From positions 432,220,676 to 432,284,675 of the forward strand of contig NC_058521.1 in assembly GCF_904849725.1 (NCBI RefSeq): a stretch of DNA of 64,000 bases. The letters are read 5' to 3'. The DNA is from Hordeum vulgare subsp. vulgare (taxonomy: Eukaryota > Streptophyta > Magnoliopsida > Poales > Poaceae). Under the pieces are notes generated by a model that had not been told where the DNA came from, did not search any database, and saw only the letters and a list, made by a program, of their open reading frames with translations. The position numbers and the translations under genes were made by a program. The stretch's first letter is position 1. The number at the start of each line of letters is the position of its first letter. Below, one piece after another: positions 31,882 through 42,887 of this stretch.

Positions 31882-33471
31882 TGATACGTCTCCAATGTAT
31901 CTATAATTTTTTATGGTTCCATGCTATTATCTTGTCAAACTTTGGATGTTTTGCATGCCTTTTATATCTTTTTTGGGACTAACTTATTAACTCAGTGCCC
32001 AGTGCCAGTTCCTGTTTTTTCCGTGTTTTTGGCCTTTTTCAGAGGAGAATTTTGAACGGAGTCCAAACGGAATAAAACCCGCGGAATGATTTTTTCCATA
32101 ACAGAAGACACGCAAGAGACTTGAGAACCAAGGCAGGGGACCTTAGAGGAGGTCACAAGCCCACCAGGCCCGGCCCAGGGGGGGGGGGGCTAGCAGGCTT
32201 GTGAGCTCCGCGTGGCTCCCTTGCCCTACTTCTTCCGCCTATAAATTCCCTAAAAATCTGAAACCACGGGAGAGATCCACGAAAATATTTTTCCGCTGCC
32301 GCAAGCTTCTGTCTCAGCAAGATCCCATCTGGGGCACGTTCTGGTTCCCTGCCGGATGGGAGATTGGGATACGGAGGGCTTCTTCATCAACACCATGACC
32401 TCTCCGATGATGCGTGAGTAGTTCACCATATACCTACGGGTCCATAGCTAGTAGCTAGATGGCTTCTTCTCTCTCTTGGATCTTCAATACAAAGTTCTCC
32501 ATGATCTTCATGGAGATCTATCCGATGTAATCTTCTTTTGCGGTGTGTTTTTCGAGATCTGATGACTTGTGGATTTATGATAAGATTATCTATGAATCTT
32601 ATTTGAGTTTCTTATGATCTCTTATATGCATGATTTCATATCCTTGTAATTCTCTTTGAGTTGTGGGTTTTGTTTGGCCAACTTGATCTATGATTCTTGC
32701 AATGGGAGAAGTGCTTGGTTTTGGGTTCATACCATGCGGTGACCTCACCCAGTGACAGAAGGGGTAGCGAGGCACGCATCGTGTTGTTGCCATCAAGGGT
32801 AAAAAGATGGGGTTTTCATCATTGGTTTGAGTTTATCCCTCTACATCATGTCATCTTGCTTAAGGCGTTACTTTGTTCGTCATGAACTCAATACAGTAGA
32901 TCCATGCTGGATAGCGGTCGATGTGTGGAGTAATAGTAGTAGATGCAGAAAGTATTGGTCTACTTGTCACGGACGTGATGCCTATATGTATGATCATTGC
33001 CTTAGGTATCGTCATGAATTTGCGCGGTTCTATCAATTGCTCGACAGTAATTTGTTCACCCACCGTAATATTTGCTATTTTGAGAGAAACCTCTAGTGAA
33101 CACTATGGCCGCTGGGTCTACTTCACTTCATATTTTCAGCCTTACACTTTTACTTCGTTGCACTTTCCGCCTTCAGATCTCACTTTGCAATCGATCTTCA
33201 AGGGATTGACAACCCCTTTATAGCGTTGGGAGCAAGCTCGTTTGTGTGTGCGCAGGTACTCTGGACACTTGGCTTGATTCTCCTACTGGATTGATACCTT
33301 GGTTCTCAACTGAGATAAATACTTACTGCTCCTGTGCTGCATCACCCTTTCCTCTTCAAGGGAAAACCAACACAAGCTCAAGAGGCCGCCGGGGATTTTT
33401 GGTGTCGTTGCCGGGGAGTATCAAGTAAAGAATAGTCTCCAGTCAACGTGCCGATTTCTCGCGCCGTAGCA
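31882..33471 (+). mobile_element. Solo LTR of the TGATACGTCTCC (Athila-type) family
   Basis: A 1590-bp unit from TGATACGTCTCC to CGCCGTAGCA with perfect CCCAA duplications at 31877-31881 and 33472-33476. The termini CGTAGCA and TGATACG are imperfect inverted repeats. There is no internal domain or second LTR, so it arose by LTR-LTR recombination. A TATA-like CTATAAATTCCC lies near 32240. It matches the LTRs of element D and the fragment at 17640-17978. Confidence 0.88.
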
Positions 33472-34143
33472 CCCAACTCGGTGACACCAACATGAATCTC
33501 GATGGTACCGAGTTGCACTAAATGTGGCAACTTTTGAAATCTCGGTGAGACCGATATGTGAATCTCGGTGGTACCGATATTGTGACCTAGGGAAGTTTCC
33601 AAATCTCGGCGAGCCCAATTTCCAAACTCGGAAATTCCGATTCTTGAAATCCACAGACCATAAAGTTTGTCACTCACTTTCGGTAGCACCTATGTGAAAG
33701 TTGGTGGTACCAAGAGATTAGGGTTTGGCAAAGGTTATGTCTGTGGAAAATCGGTAGGGCCGAAATGGTATTCTTGGTGGCACCAATTTTTGATGTATAG
33801 GCTTTGGACACAGATCTTCTAAGAGAATTGCTGAGTATTTTTGGTGGCTATCTCTAAGCACTTGAGCAACCAATTCATCATAAATCCCTCACCCCCTTTT
33901 AATAGTATTGGTTTTCCTATGGACTCAGAAGTGATTTCTCACAAATATGAAATGTAGAGTCCTCTTAGCTTGAAGCTTGGCCAATCCTACTCATTTCCTC
34001 TTTCTTGGGGCTTCTCCCTGCAATCCTTAGCCAATGCTAGCTATGGACTATACCTAAAATATACTAGGTAAAAGTGTTAGTCCAAGAGACAATGTATGTT
34101 GTCATGATTTATCAAAACCACCAAGGGAGCATATGTGCTTGCA
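33472..34143 (-). repeat. Element B LTR, start part
   Basis: On the minus strand it begins TGCAAGCACATATGCTCCC at 34143. It contains several repeats of an ATCTCGGTGG/ACCGAG type word at 33475-33790. It continues across the solo LTR into 31023-31881, for about 1.5 kb in total. Confidence 0.6.
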
Positions 34144-35124
34144 ATATCCTCCTTTTTGGTAATTGATGACAACATACAAACAAAGCTTCAAATAAAGATA
34201 AGTAGTAGAATATGACACCTCTGAAAGAGACATGTCTAATACAATCTCCCCCTAAATGTGTGTGATCCCTTTTAAGAGATGTTTGCTTTGGATTGCAAGA
34301 GCACACACATAGTAGAAGGGACATGACAAGTTATGTGAATCTTGACTATATGCATCAAACATATGTGAATGAAAGATTTCCATGTTCAAGACTCACTCTC
34401 CCAAACAATATGTGCAAGAAACAAGAGATCATCTTGAACAGGGATATGATGCATATACTTACCTTGAGGTTCTTGATCATCTTAATAGTAGGAGTACACT
34501 TGGGAAAACAGATGTTAGATAACACAAGAGTATTCTATTGTAAATATGCAAAGATATTAAAAAGTACCAAGACATGGAAGACATATGAGAAATATGATTT
34601 GATGATAGATATGTCTCCAAGAATATTTAGAACTTTCTCCCCTAAATGTGAGTATGTAGGATTTCCTCTCCCCCTGAATCATAGCATGTAGATATTGGGA
34701 GTAGGTAGGGTGAGATAAGTTCAATCCAAAGTAGGCAATAAAAGTTTATATATATCTCCCCGTGAATGTGAAGGTTTGATATATCTCGCCCTTTGGAAGA
34801 TCTCCCCTTTGGTATAAGCATTTAGAAGCTTTGATATATCTCCCCCTTTGGCATCAATTTTCAAAAAGGTGAGAGCGTAAGGGTTCATCGAGAGTAAGGG
34901 ATCCTCGATTCTTCTCTCTCTAATAAGGGTTCCTTTAAATCCCCCTTTGAGAATTATGGGAAAACAAGAATATGTCCCCCTTTGGCATAACTAGAAATGA
35001 TCTATAAGAGCTCAGGAGGTAATAGAATTTGGGATCATTGAGAAGTTTCTCTCCCTTTGGCAAAAGTCCAGAAATGCGCAAAGATCATAGGCAATGATAA
35101 AAATCGGAGCCATCGAGGCAATAT
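34144..35124 (-). other. Element B internal segment with polypurine tract and AAGGGGGAGA motifs
   Basis: The polypurine tract AAAAAGGAGGA (minus strand, 34147-34157) abuts the LTR. AAGGGGGAGA-like motifs recur at about 34779, 34805, 34835, 34945, 34977 and 35050. No ORF is supportable. Confidence 0.55.
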
Positions 35125-35993
35125 TGACGGGGTTATGGCCCCTGGGTATACAAGCGAAGGAAACCCCACTCCAAGACTTTTGGAGGCCGGCTGGCCCCCA
35201 AGGCCGGCTAGCGGCACGCAACCCGTCTTGCTGTTGTGCAGCAGGCCGGCTAGCGACAACCGACCCGTTCGGCTGGCCCCAACGGTAGCCGGCGGGTCAG
35301 CGCATGTACCATCCGCTCGTACTGGCGTACGACGATAAGACATGGACCCGATGCAGGGACACACGTGGCTACAGTGCGTGTTGACAGGTCTGGTGAGGCT
35401 ACACGGCCTCGTGATGCAAGCAGGGCAAGGCTACAGGACCCCCGGTCACTCCGGAGGCTGACAGGGCGAGCCGGCCCTGTAGCAAAGCATGCAACTACCT
35501 ACTCCGTGACGACCGGCGTGCTCACCACTGTGGTGCCCCGCCGGGGGGCCCCGTGCCGGATAAGACTCGACAACCGGCGGGCTCCTCAACCAACTAGAGA
35601 GGCTGACAGCCGGGGCGTGCCCCTTCTTTTCCCTCACTATTGTAATCCTTCGGCTAGCCTATAGAGCCGAACCCTAGCCCCCAGAGAGAGAGGCTAGCTA
35701 GCACCCGAATACTCATAACACACCACATCCCACACCCCTCTGAGGCATCAAGACTGGTAGCGAGAGCTCCATCTTCCTCGACATGAAAAAATCGAGGAGC
35801 ACCCTTGTATTGTGATCACCTATAGTCACACTAGCAGGACTAGGGGTTTTACCTTATCGGAGGGCCCTGAACCTGGATAGCTTGGCGTCATGTGTCTTGC
35901 GTCTTCACCTGTTCCCAGACGCCGTCGGCGCCCGACGGCCCCGTACCATGAACTAAGCCACCCCCTGTCATCTTCCGTGGAAATACCATGACA
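35125..35993 (+). repeat. Element E 5' LTR (boundaries provisional)
   Basis: Starts TGACGGGGTTATGG and ends AATACCATGACA, just before the primer-site-like TTGGCGCCC. It is GC-rich with many GCCGGC words. The 3' LTR lies outside the window, so the ends are inferred from TG..CA and the primer site. Confidence 0.55.
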
Positions 35994-36021
35994 ATTGGCG
36001 CCCATCATAGGGCCGACACCT

Positions 36022-37950
36022 ATGCTGACCGGAGTAATGTTCCGGTCTGGACCCTTCACCCCTTCTGGTGAGCGTGTGGTGCATGGCCTGGCCGTGTTCT
36101 ATGGCATACTCGACTGCGTCAACAACAATGCCCACCGCCTCAAGGATGAGGACTTCCCCGTCGGTGGCTCCGTCGTCCCCTTCGGTATGCACCATGTCTA
36201 CGTCCCGATCATCCCCGACGAGTACCCCGCCGAGGTGCTCAGCTACGACGAGCTGCCGTTGTACGAGGACAACGACCTCTCCATCGACCTCAATGACCTC
36301 TGCACCCGTGTGGAGGTAATGACCGCCATCTTGCTAGGCAGTATGTAGGCGTACTGGACCCTGCTCCACACCGTAGTGGACACACTACACGCGCCCATCC
36401 CGGCTGTGGCCGACCCTACGCCGCAACCGCGGAGCTCGACAACCACAGCCAGCGCCTGCTCTGGAGGCAGAAGCGCTGGAAGCCATCCAACGCGAGTTCG
36501 AGGCCCCTCGGCACGACTTCGAAGCGGCCCACGACCTCACGCCGGCTGACCCCGGGCCTAGCCGGGTGGGGGCAGTGCGACGTCGTGGCGCGGCCGTCGG
36601 CTAGGAGCTGGCCAACGATTACCCCATCTATGAGACCCCCGTCAAGAACATGAGAGCAGCATGAGCTGCCCTAAGTGAGCTAGGAGAGCTCGAGGGACCG
36701 GCCCGCGAGGCGCAACAAGAACGCATCCGCATTCTTGTGGAGGCTGTCAACGCGCAGCAGGAGCAACTCGCCTAGTCGATCCGCGACCCGACCGGTTCTT
36801 TCTCGAGGACCAGCAACGACCTCCTTGACCCTCATCGGCCCGCGACTGGCCGGCGAGACATGCACCAGGCATCTTCGCCTATTGATGCGAACCATTGCCG
36901 CGACAGCCGACACACAGTCAGCCGCGGTTGATGAGACCGGAGCTTGTCGGTTGTCAACAACCGTGTGAATGAGTCGGCTGGCGAGGGCAACCGCTAGCCG
37001 GCTCGAAGCAACCCTCACGGAGAGCGAGACTGCAACCGAGCGATCGAGCAGTCGGCGACTCGTCGCCCAGTGGCCGAACGCGTCGGCTTGCATCAGCTAG
37101 ATGACCAGGACACCCGCTTCCTCCTGGAGCGGCTCGCAGAGTCCGAGACTGTTGAGGAGGAAAGCATTGCCGGCCCACCCTACTTTGGGCCGTGCATCCT
37201 AAAGGAACCGTTCCCCAAGGGCTTCACCTTGGCGCGCGACACCACCAACTACAACGGCTCAACCAAGCCCGAGGATTGGTTGACCGACTACAGCACAGCC
37301 GTCGACATCGTCGGTGGCAACAAGCGCATGGTAGTACGCTAGGCACCCCTCATGCTGCTCAGCTAGGCCCGAACCTGGCTTAATAGGCTACCGTGAGTCA
37401 GCATCAACGGCTGGCTGGACTTCCAGGAGGCGTATGTGCGCAACTTCAGCGACATGTACAAGCGTCTCGGCCGGCCTCGCCAGCTTGCCCTGTGCGTCCA
37501 AGGCCCGAACGAACTCCTTCGTGACTACCTCATGCAATGGACCGTGCTTCGCAACCCCTGCGAGGGCATCCATGAAGTACAGACGATCCAGTACTTCATC
37601 GACGGCTGCCGAGACGCCACCCTCAAGAAAAAGCTCATGCGTCGGGAACCGGCGACCCTAGCGCAACTGATGGCCATCATTGACGAGTATGCCATTGCCG
37701 AGTCTTCCACGAATATCCTGGTGCTTGTCGATGCGGCCGGCAAGCCAACCTTAGCCAAACTGGTTGCCACCCCGGCAACCGACCGATCACAGCCGAATCA
37801 GGACAAGCGCAAGACTGACCAGCCGGATGCCCCTATGGCAGCCGACAGGTCACCGCCATCGACAATGGCAAGATGGCTGATGGCCCAAGATCCAGCCGAC
37901 GTCAATGCACCAACGAGGGCAAGCAACCCTGGTAGCACAAGTACAACTTC
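36022..37950 (+). pseudogene. Element E gag region
   Basis: From the ATG at 36022 the frame reads MLTGVMFRSGPFTP and is stopped at 36346-36348 by a TAG. Further pieces include the gag-core words FPKGFTLARDTTNYNG and KPEDWLTDYS (about 37200-37290) and the retrotransposon gag motif NGWLDFQEAYVRNFS to LLRDYLMQW (37408-37540). The expected zinc knuckle is not recognisable. Most premature stops are TAG. Confidence 0.7.
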
Positions 37951-38236
37951 GAGGCGATGCTCGATGGGCCCTACAAGTTCACAGCGGGGCCAAGCCAGCT
38001 ACGCACACGACCCGCCAGTGAAGCTGGTTCACCAAGTTCACGCGGGGCGATACCCTGCCACCCGCAACGCCACCGACCCATCGCTGCCGCCCGCTACAGG
38101 AGCCGGCTAGGCTCAGGTTGACTACCCACGCCAGGATGCGACCTACATCGTCTTCACCACTAAAAATGATGACAAGCACGACCAATGCAGGCGTGCGCTG
38201 GAGGTTAGCACCATCATCCCTCCGGTCCCCTAGTAC

Positions 38237-38569
38237 ATGCAATGGTCGTACAAACCCATCACTTGGGGACGCGAGGACCACCCGGCCATGATGCCCATGC
38301 TGGGCGGTTACGCACTGGTCCTCGACCCCACCTTCATCTCCAAGCGGAACACCTACCAATTCACACGGGTGCTCATTAATGGCGGTAGCAGCATCAACAT
38401 CCTCTATCACGGCACCATGGACAAGCTCGGCATCCTGGAGTCCGAGCTCCAGCAGATCCGGATGGTGTTCCATGGCATCATTCCCGGCCACTCCTTCTCC
38501 CGAATCGGCAAGGTCCGGCTAGACGTGTTGTTTGGATCGGCGAAGAAGTTCCGCCGCGAGCCCATCTAG
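38237..38569 (+). pseudogene. Element E retropepsin-like protease region
   Basis: The frame contains VLINGGSSINILYHG. In gypsy proteases the active site reads D-S/G-G, and here the Asp position is Asn (INGG), so the site would be dead even without the TAG that closes the frame. Confidence 0.7.
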
Positions 38570-38706
38570 TTCGAGGTCGTCGACCTCTCCAGCCCCTAGC
38601 AGGCTCTCCTGGGCCGGCCCGCCTTGGCCAAGTTCATGGCGGTCCCCCACTATGCCTACCTAAAGATGAAGTTGTCGGGCCTGCACAACATCATCACCAT
38701 CATCGG

Positions 38707-39857
38707 CGACTACAAGAAGTTGGTCGAGTGCGCTCTGGCCGGCTTTAAGCTGTCCGAATCCCTCATCATTACCGATGAGCGGCGACAAACCAACCAGCTC
38801 GTGGCGCTCGCCCACGATCTAGTGGCCATGTCCAAGGCCAAACTGAAGCAGCCAGCTGGGGAATCCTAGTTCCAGCCGGCCACCGGCAAGGACACCAAGA
38901 GGGTCCCCCTCGACCCGACTGAGCCCATCGGCAAGTACGTCATGGTGCGGGCCGGCCTCGATGACAAATAGGAAAGCAAGCTCGTCGACTTCCTCCATGA
39001 GAATTGGGGTATCTTCACGTGGACCCCAAAGGACATGCGAGGAGTCCCAAGGAAGTACGCCGAGCACTTCTTACATGTCTGACCGAATGCAAAGCCGGTC
39101 AAGCAACTGCGGCGCCGCTTCTCCGAGGAGAAGCGAAAAACCATTGGTGAAGAAATTGACTGGCTACAGGTAACCGGATTCATCATGGAAGTTTTCCACT
39201 TGGACTGGTTGGCGAACCCAGTCCTGGTGCTGAAGAAAAACAAAACTTGGCGCATGTGTATAGACTACATGAGCCTGAACAAGGCATGCCCCAAGGATCC
39301 ATTCGCTCTGCCCCATATCGATCAAGTGATCGAATCTACGACAGGTTGCGAGATGCTATCCTTCCTGGACGCCTACTCAGGCTACCACCAGATTAAGCTT
39401 AATCCATCCGATCGGAACAAAACAACTTTCATCACCCCCTTCGGGGCGTTTTGCTACATCGCCATGGCGTTCGGGCTGAAAAATGTTGGCACCACCTTCC
39501 AGTGCTACATCCAGCGATGCCTCTGCAGGCAGCTTGGCCGCAACATGCACGTCTTAGTGGATGATGTTGTGGTCAAGATCAAGAAGATCCGCACCTTCCT
39601 GGATGATATCAAAGGGACGTTCGCGAGCCTGGGCGAGTTCGGGATCTGTCTGAACCCGGTGAAGTGCGTGTTCGGCGTCCCGACCGGCCAGCTCCTCGGT
39701 TTCCTTGTTTCCAAGCGAGGGATCGAGGCCAACCCGGAGAAGATTAGGGCCATCGAGCAGATGGCTCGACTCACTAACCTGGCTCGCGTCCAGAAGATCA
39801 TCGGCTAACTCGCCTCACTCATCCGCTTCATCAACCGGCTAGGGGAGAAGGCCCTCT
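38707..39857 (+). pseudogene. Element E reverse transcriptase region
   Basis: The region opens with DYKKLVECALAGFKLSES and has stops at 38867 (TAG), 38969 (TAG) and 39080 (TGA). The long frame 39185-39808 then carries VLKKNKTWRMCIDYMSLNKA, LDAYSGYHQIKL, TPFGAFCYIAMAFGLKN and LVDDVVVK. The usual YxDD catalytic box is LVDD here: both Asp are present but the Tyr is replaced. It stops at a TAA near 39806 and is cut by the CACTA at 39858. Confidence 0.88.
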
Positions 39858-40190
39858 CACTACTGGAAATCAGTTTTTTGCCATCTGCCAAATCTTTGTC
39901 GTCTGCTGGCTGATGGCAAAGAGTGTCTTTGCCATTAGCTCCCACAAATAAGACGACAAAGAACTGGCTAATGGCAAAGAAGGTCTTTGCCAGCAGTCAA
40001 TTCTTTGCCGTCTGCCGCAGACGGCAAAAAAGGGGACAACAGACGACAAAGATGCTCATGTGGCCGGGGAAACCTTAGGTCAAACTACGCCCTTCTTTGC
40101 CGTCTGCTGGCGGACGGCAAAGATGCCAGAGGCAGAAGACAAAGAGTATAGACCCTTTGCCGTCCGCCAACAGACGACAAAGTAGACGAA
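39858..40190. repeat. CACTA left terminal repeat and subterminal repeat region
   Basis: After CACTACTGGAAA, about fifteen copies of the CTTTGCCGTCTGC-type word occur in both orientations within 330 bp. Such arrays bind the TNPA-type protein in En/Spm elements. Confidence 0.9.
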
Positions 40191-40199
40191 TCTACTAAC

Positions 40200-40440
40200 G
40201 TCCATCCCAATCCTCTTCCCGTCCCGATCCTGTCAAACGCCACTCTTCCCCCTCCTCTCCCCGACCCCCCACCGCCGCCACCACCATCGCGCCGCCGCCC
40301 CCGGCGCCCCTGGCGCCACCCCGGGGGCCCAAGCCCCGCCCCCACCGCCCCACAGCCGCTGGCGCCGCCCCCGCAGCCCCACCGCCGGCGCCGCCCCCGC
40401 ATCCCTAACACTACCGGTGAGCCCCCACACCCCACCCCCA
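40200..40440 (+). other. GC-rich CACTA segment, exon-like
   Basis: Very GC-rich with CCGCCGCC words, ending in a splice-donor-like ACCGGTGAGCC near 40414. This fits an untranslated first exon of the transposase transcript, but no downstream acceptor can be assigned. Confidence 0.3.
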
Positions 40441-40471
40441 TGGGAAATTTACTTTTTGTTATTTAGTTTTT

Positions 40472-40932
40472 TGGAGGAAGAAGAAGAGGAGGAGGAGAAG
40501 AGGAGAAGAAGAAGAAGAGGAGGAGGAGGAGGAGGAGAAGAAGAAGAAGAAGAAGAAGAAGAAGAGGAGAAGAAAAAAATAAGAAGGAGAAGAAGGAGAA
40601 GAAGAAGAAGAAGAAGAGGAGAAGAAAAAAAATAAGAAGGAGAAGAAGAAAAGAAGAAGAGAAGAAGATAAGAAGAGAAGAAAAAAAGAAGGAGAATAAG
40701 AGAAAAAACAAGAATAAGTAGAAGAAGAGGGTAAAGAAAAATAGAAATAGAAATAAGAGGAAGAAGAAGAAGAAGAGGAGAAGAGGAGGAGGAGGAGGAG
40801 GAGAAGAGGAATAAGAAGATGAGAAGAAAGAGGAAAAATGAAAAGAAGAAGAAGAGAAGAAGAAGGAGAAGGAGGAGGAGGAGGAGGAGAAGGAGCCCTC
40901 CTCCTTCTCCTTCTTCTCTCCTCCTTCTTATT
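40472..40932. repeat. Purine (GAA/GAG) tract with terminal hairpin
   Basis: About 430 bases of GAAGAA/GAGGAG, then AAGGAGCCCTCC and a short complementary CTCCTTCTCC tract that can fold back on it. Confidence 0.9.
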
Positions 40933-40958
40933 TTTAGCTTGTTTAGCTAATTATCCTC

Positions 40959-41253
40959 CAAAATGACATAATAAGATAAAAACCTTGGTTAGCTCATGAA
41001 TATTATATTCTTAGCTTGTTTTCCTAAAAAATGACATAATTAGCATATTTGTGTTGATCGAGTGGATTTACATGTGACAGTTGTCTCGTCGTTGTGAGGT
41101 GTGCTGTGCGAAGACCTCCCCATTCATTGTACGAGCTCCGCCCCTGCATTCGTGGGTCACTACAAATGTCATCTCCTCCTCGCCCCTACATTTACTTTGG
41201 ATCAAACTTGCTAGATTTAGCTAATTAAATTAATTTATCAGTATGCGTGACCA
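40959..41253 (+). other. CACTA left-arm interior up to element D
   Basis: AT-rich, then a mixed segment (41041-41253). The part 40959-41045 is repeated in the right arm at 62039-62135. No gene is seen. Confidence 0.5.
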
Positions 41254-41258
41254 GTATG
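41254..41258. repeat. Element D target-site duplication, left (GTATG)
   Basis: Matches 48215-48219 on the other side. Confidence 0.9.
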
Positions 41259-42887
41259 TGCTACTGCAACAAAAGACCTTCCAACGGCGCCAGAAATAGG
41301 AGTGTTGCTTGATACTCCTCACCAACGACACCAGGAATCCTTCTGCTACGGCTACGCCTTAAGGGACTTCCTAGGAAAATATGCAAAGGATTCCCCCATG
41401 GCCTTGGAGCCTTGCGTTGGTGTTCCCTCGAAGCAGAACGGGTGATGTAGCACAGCGGTGGTAAGTATTTCCCTCAGTTTGAGAACCAAGGTATCGATCC
41501 AGTGAAGGAGTATCACAAGTGCCTGCACAAACACAAAAAGCTTGCTCCCAACGCTATGAAGGGGTTGTCAATCCCTTATAGATTGTTCGCCAAGTGAGAA
41601 CTGAAAGCAGAAAAGTAACAAAGCAAAGTAAAAATAAAAGTGGAAACGATAGATGTGAATAGACCCGGGGGCCGTAGTGTTTACTAGTGGCTTCTCTCAT
41701 GAAAGCAAGTAGACGGTGGGTGAACTAATTACTCTCGAGCAATTGATAGAACCGCCCAAAGTCGTGATGATATCTATGGCAATGATTATATCTATAGGCA
41801 TCACGTCCAAAACAAGTAGACTGATACTTTCTGCATCTACTACTATTACTCCACACGTCGACCGCTATCCATCATGCATCCAGTGTATTAAGTCCAAAAG
41901 AACAGAGTAACGCCTTAAGCAAGATGACATGATGTAGATGGACAATCTCATATCTACGACAGAGCCCACCTTGTTACCCTTGATGGCAACTACACGATGT
42001 GTGCCTTGCTGCCCCCACTGTCACTGGGAAAGGTCACCACACGGTAAGAACCCAAAACCAAGCACTTCTCCCATTGCAAGAATCATAGATCTAGTTGGCC
42101 AAACAAAACCCAAGACTCGGAGAGACTTACAAGGATATCAAATCATGCATATAAGAAATCAGCAAAGAATCAGATATATATCATAGATAATCTGATCACA
42201 AATCCACAATTCATCGGATCTCGACAAACACTCCGCCAAAGAAGATTACGTCGGATAGATCTCCATGAAGATCATGGAGAACTTTGTATTGAAGATCCAA
42301 GAGAGAGAAGAAGCCATCTAGCTACTAACTACGGACCTGTAGGTCTAAGTGAACTACTCACGAGTCATTGGAGGAGCGATGATGATGATGAAGAAGCCCT
42401 CCAACTCCAAAGTCCCCTACGGCAGGGCACCGGGAAGGGTCTCCAGATGAGATCTCGCGGAAACGGAAGCTTGCGGCGGCGGAAAAGTATTTTCGTGGAT
42501 CCCTTGATTTTTTCTGATTTTTAGGGAATATATAGGCGCAAGGTCTAGGTCAGGGGCGCCAGGGAGGCCACAAGCCTGCCCACCGCCGCCCCCTGGTGGC
42601 GGAGTGGGGGCTTGTGGGCTCCCTGTAGCCCTCCTGGCTTGGCCCACAAGCCCCCTGATCTTCTTCCGTTCGGCAAAAAATCATTTCGGGGATTTTATTC
42701 CGTTTGGACTTCGTTCCAAAATCAGATCTGAAAAGAGCCAAAAACACAGAAAAAACAGGAACTAGCACTTGGCACTGAATTAATAAGTTAGTCCCAAAAA
42801 AGATATAAAAGGTACATAAATCATCCAAAGATGACAAGATAACAACATGAAACCATAAAAAATTATAGATACATTTGAGACGTATCA
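41259..42887 (-). repeat. Element D 3' LTR
   Basis: 1629 bp, with a minus-strand TATA-like CCTATATATTCCC at about 42524-42536. Its first 85 bases (plus-strand view) are a duplication of the next segment and include a primer-site copy, CAACGGCGCCAGAAAT (41282-41297). Confidence 0.9.

Larger units (their letters stand above)
31023..35124 (-). mobile_element. Element B: LTR retrotransposon on minus strand, partly in window
   Basis: One LTR in two parts (31023-31881 and 33472-34143) is followed, reading on the minus strand, by internal sequence rich in AAGGGGGAGA motifs up to 35124, where element E is inserted. The LTR starts TGCAAGCACATATG and ends in a C-run then CTAGACATCCC. A solo LTR (31882-33471) splits the LTR. 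No gag or pol frame is visible in the part seen. The sequence beside the LTR is almost the same as in element A, so B is probably a related family. Confidence 0.65.
35125..39857 (+). mobile_element. Element E: degenerate gypsy (Tat-like) retrotransposon, broken by CACTA
   Basis: A 5' LTR (35125-35993) is followed by a primer-site-like TTGGCGCCC, a gag region, a retropepsin-like region and a reverse transcriptase, in that order, on the plus strand. The order and the motifs DAYSGYHQI and DDVVVK place it in Ty3/gypsy. Many stops and frameshifts interrupt the frames. It ends abruptly in the region after the reverse transcriptase at the CACTA insertion (39858). The 3' half is not seen directly beyond the CACTA. 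Confidence 0.82.

Noticed and set aside
40463..40711. Poly-Glu/Lys/Arg and poly-Leu/Phe frames
   Set aside because: Products of the GAA/GAG simple repeat, not genes.
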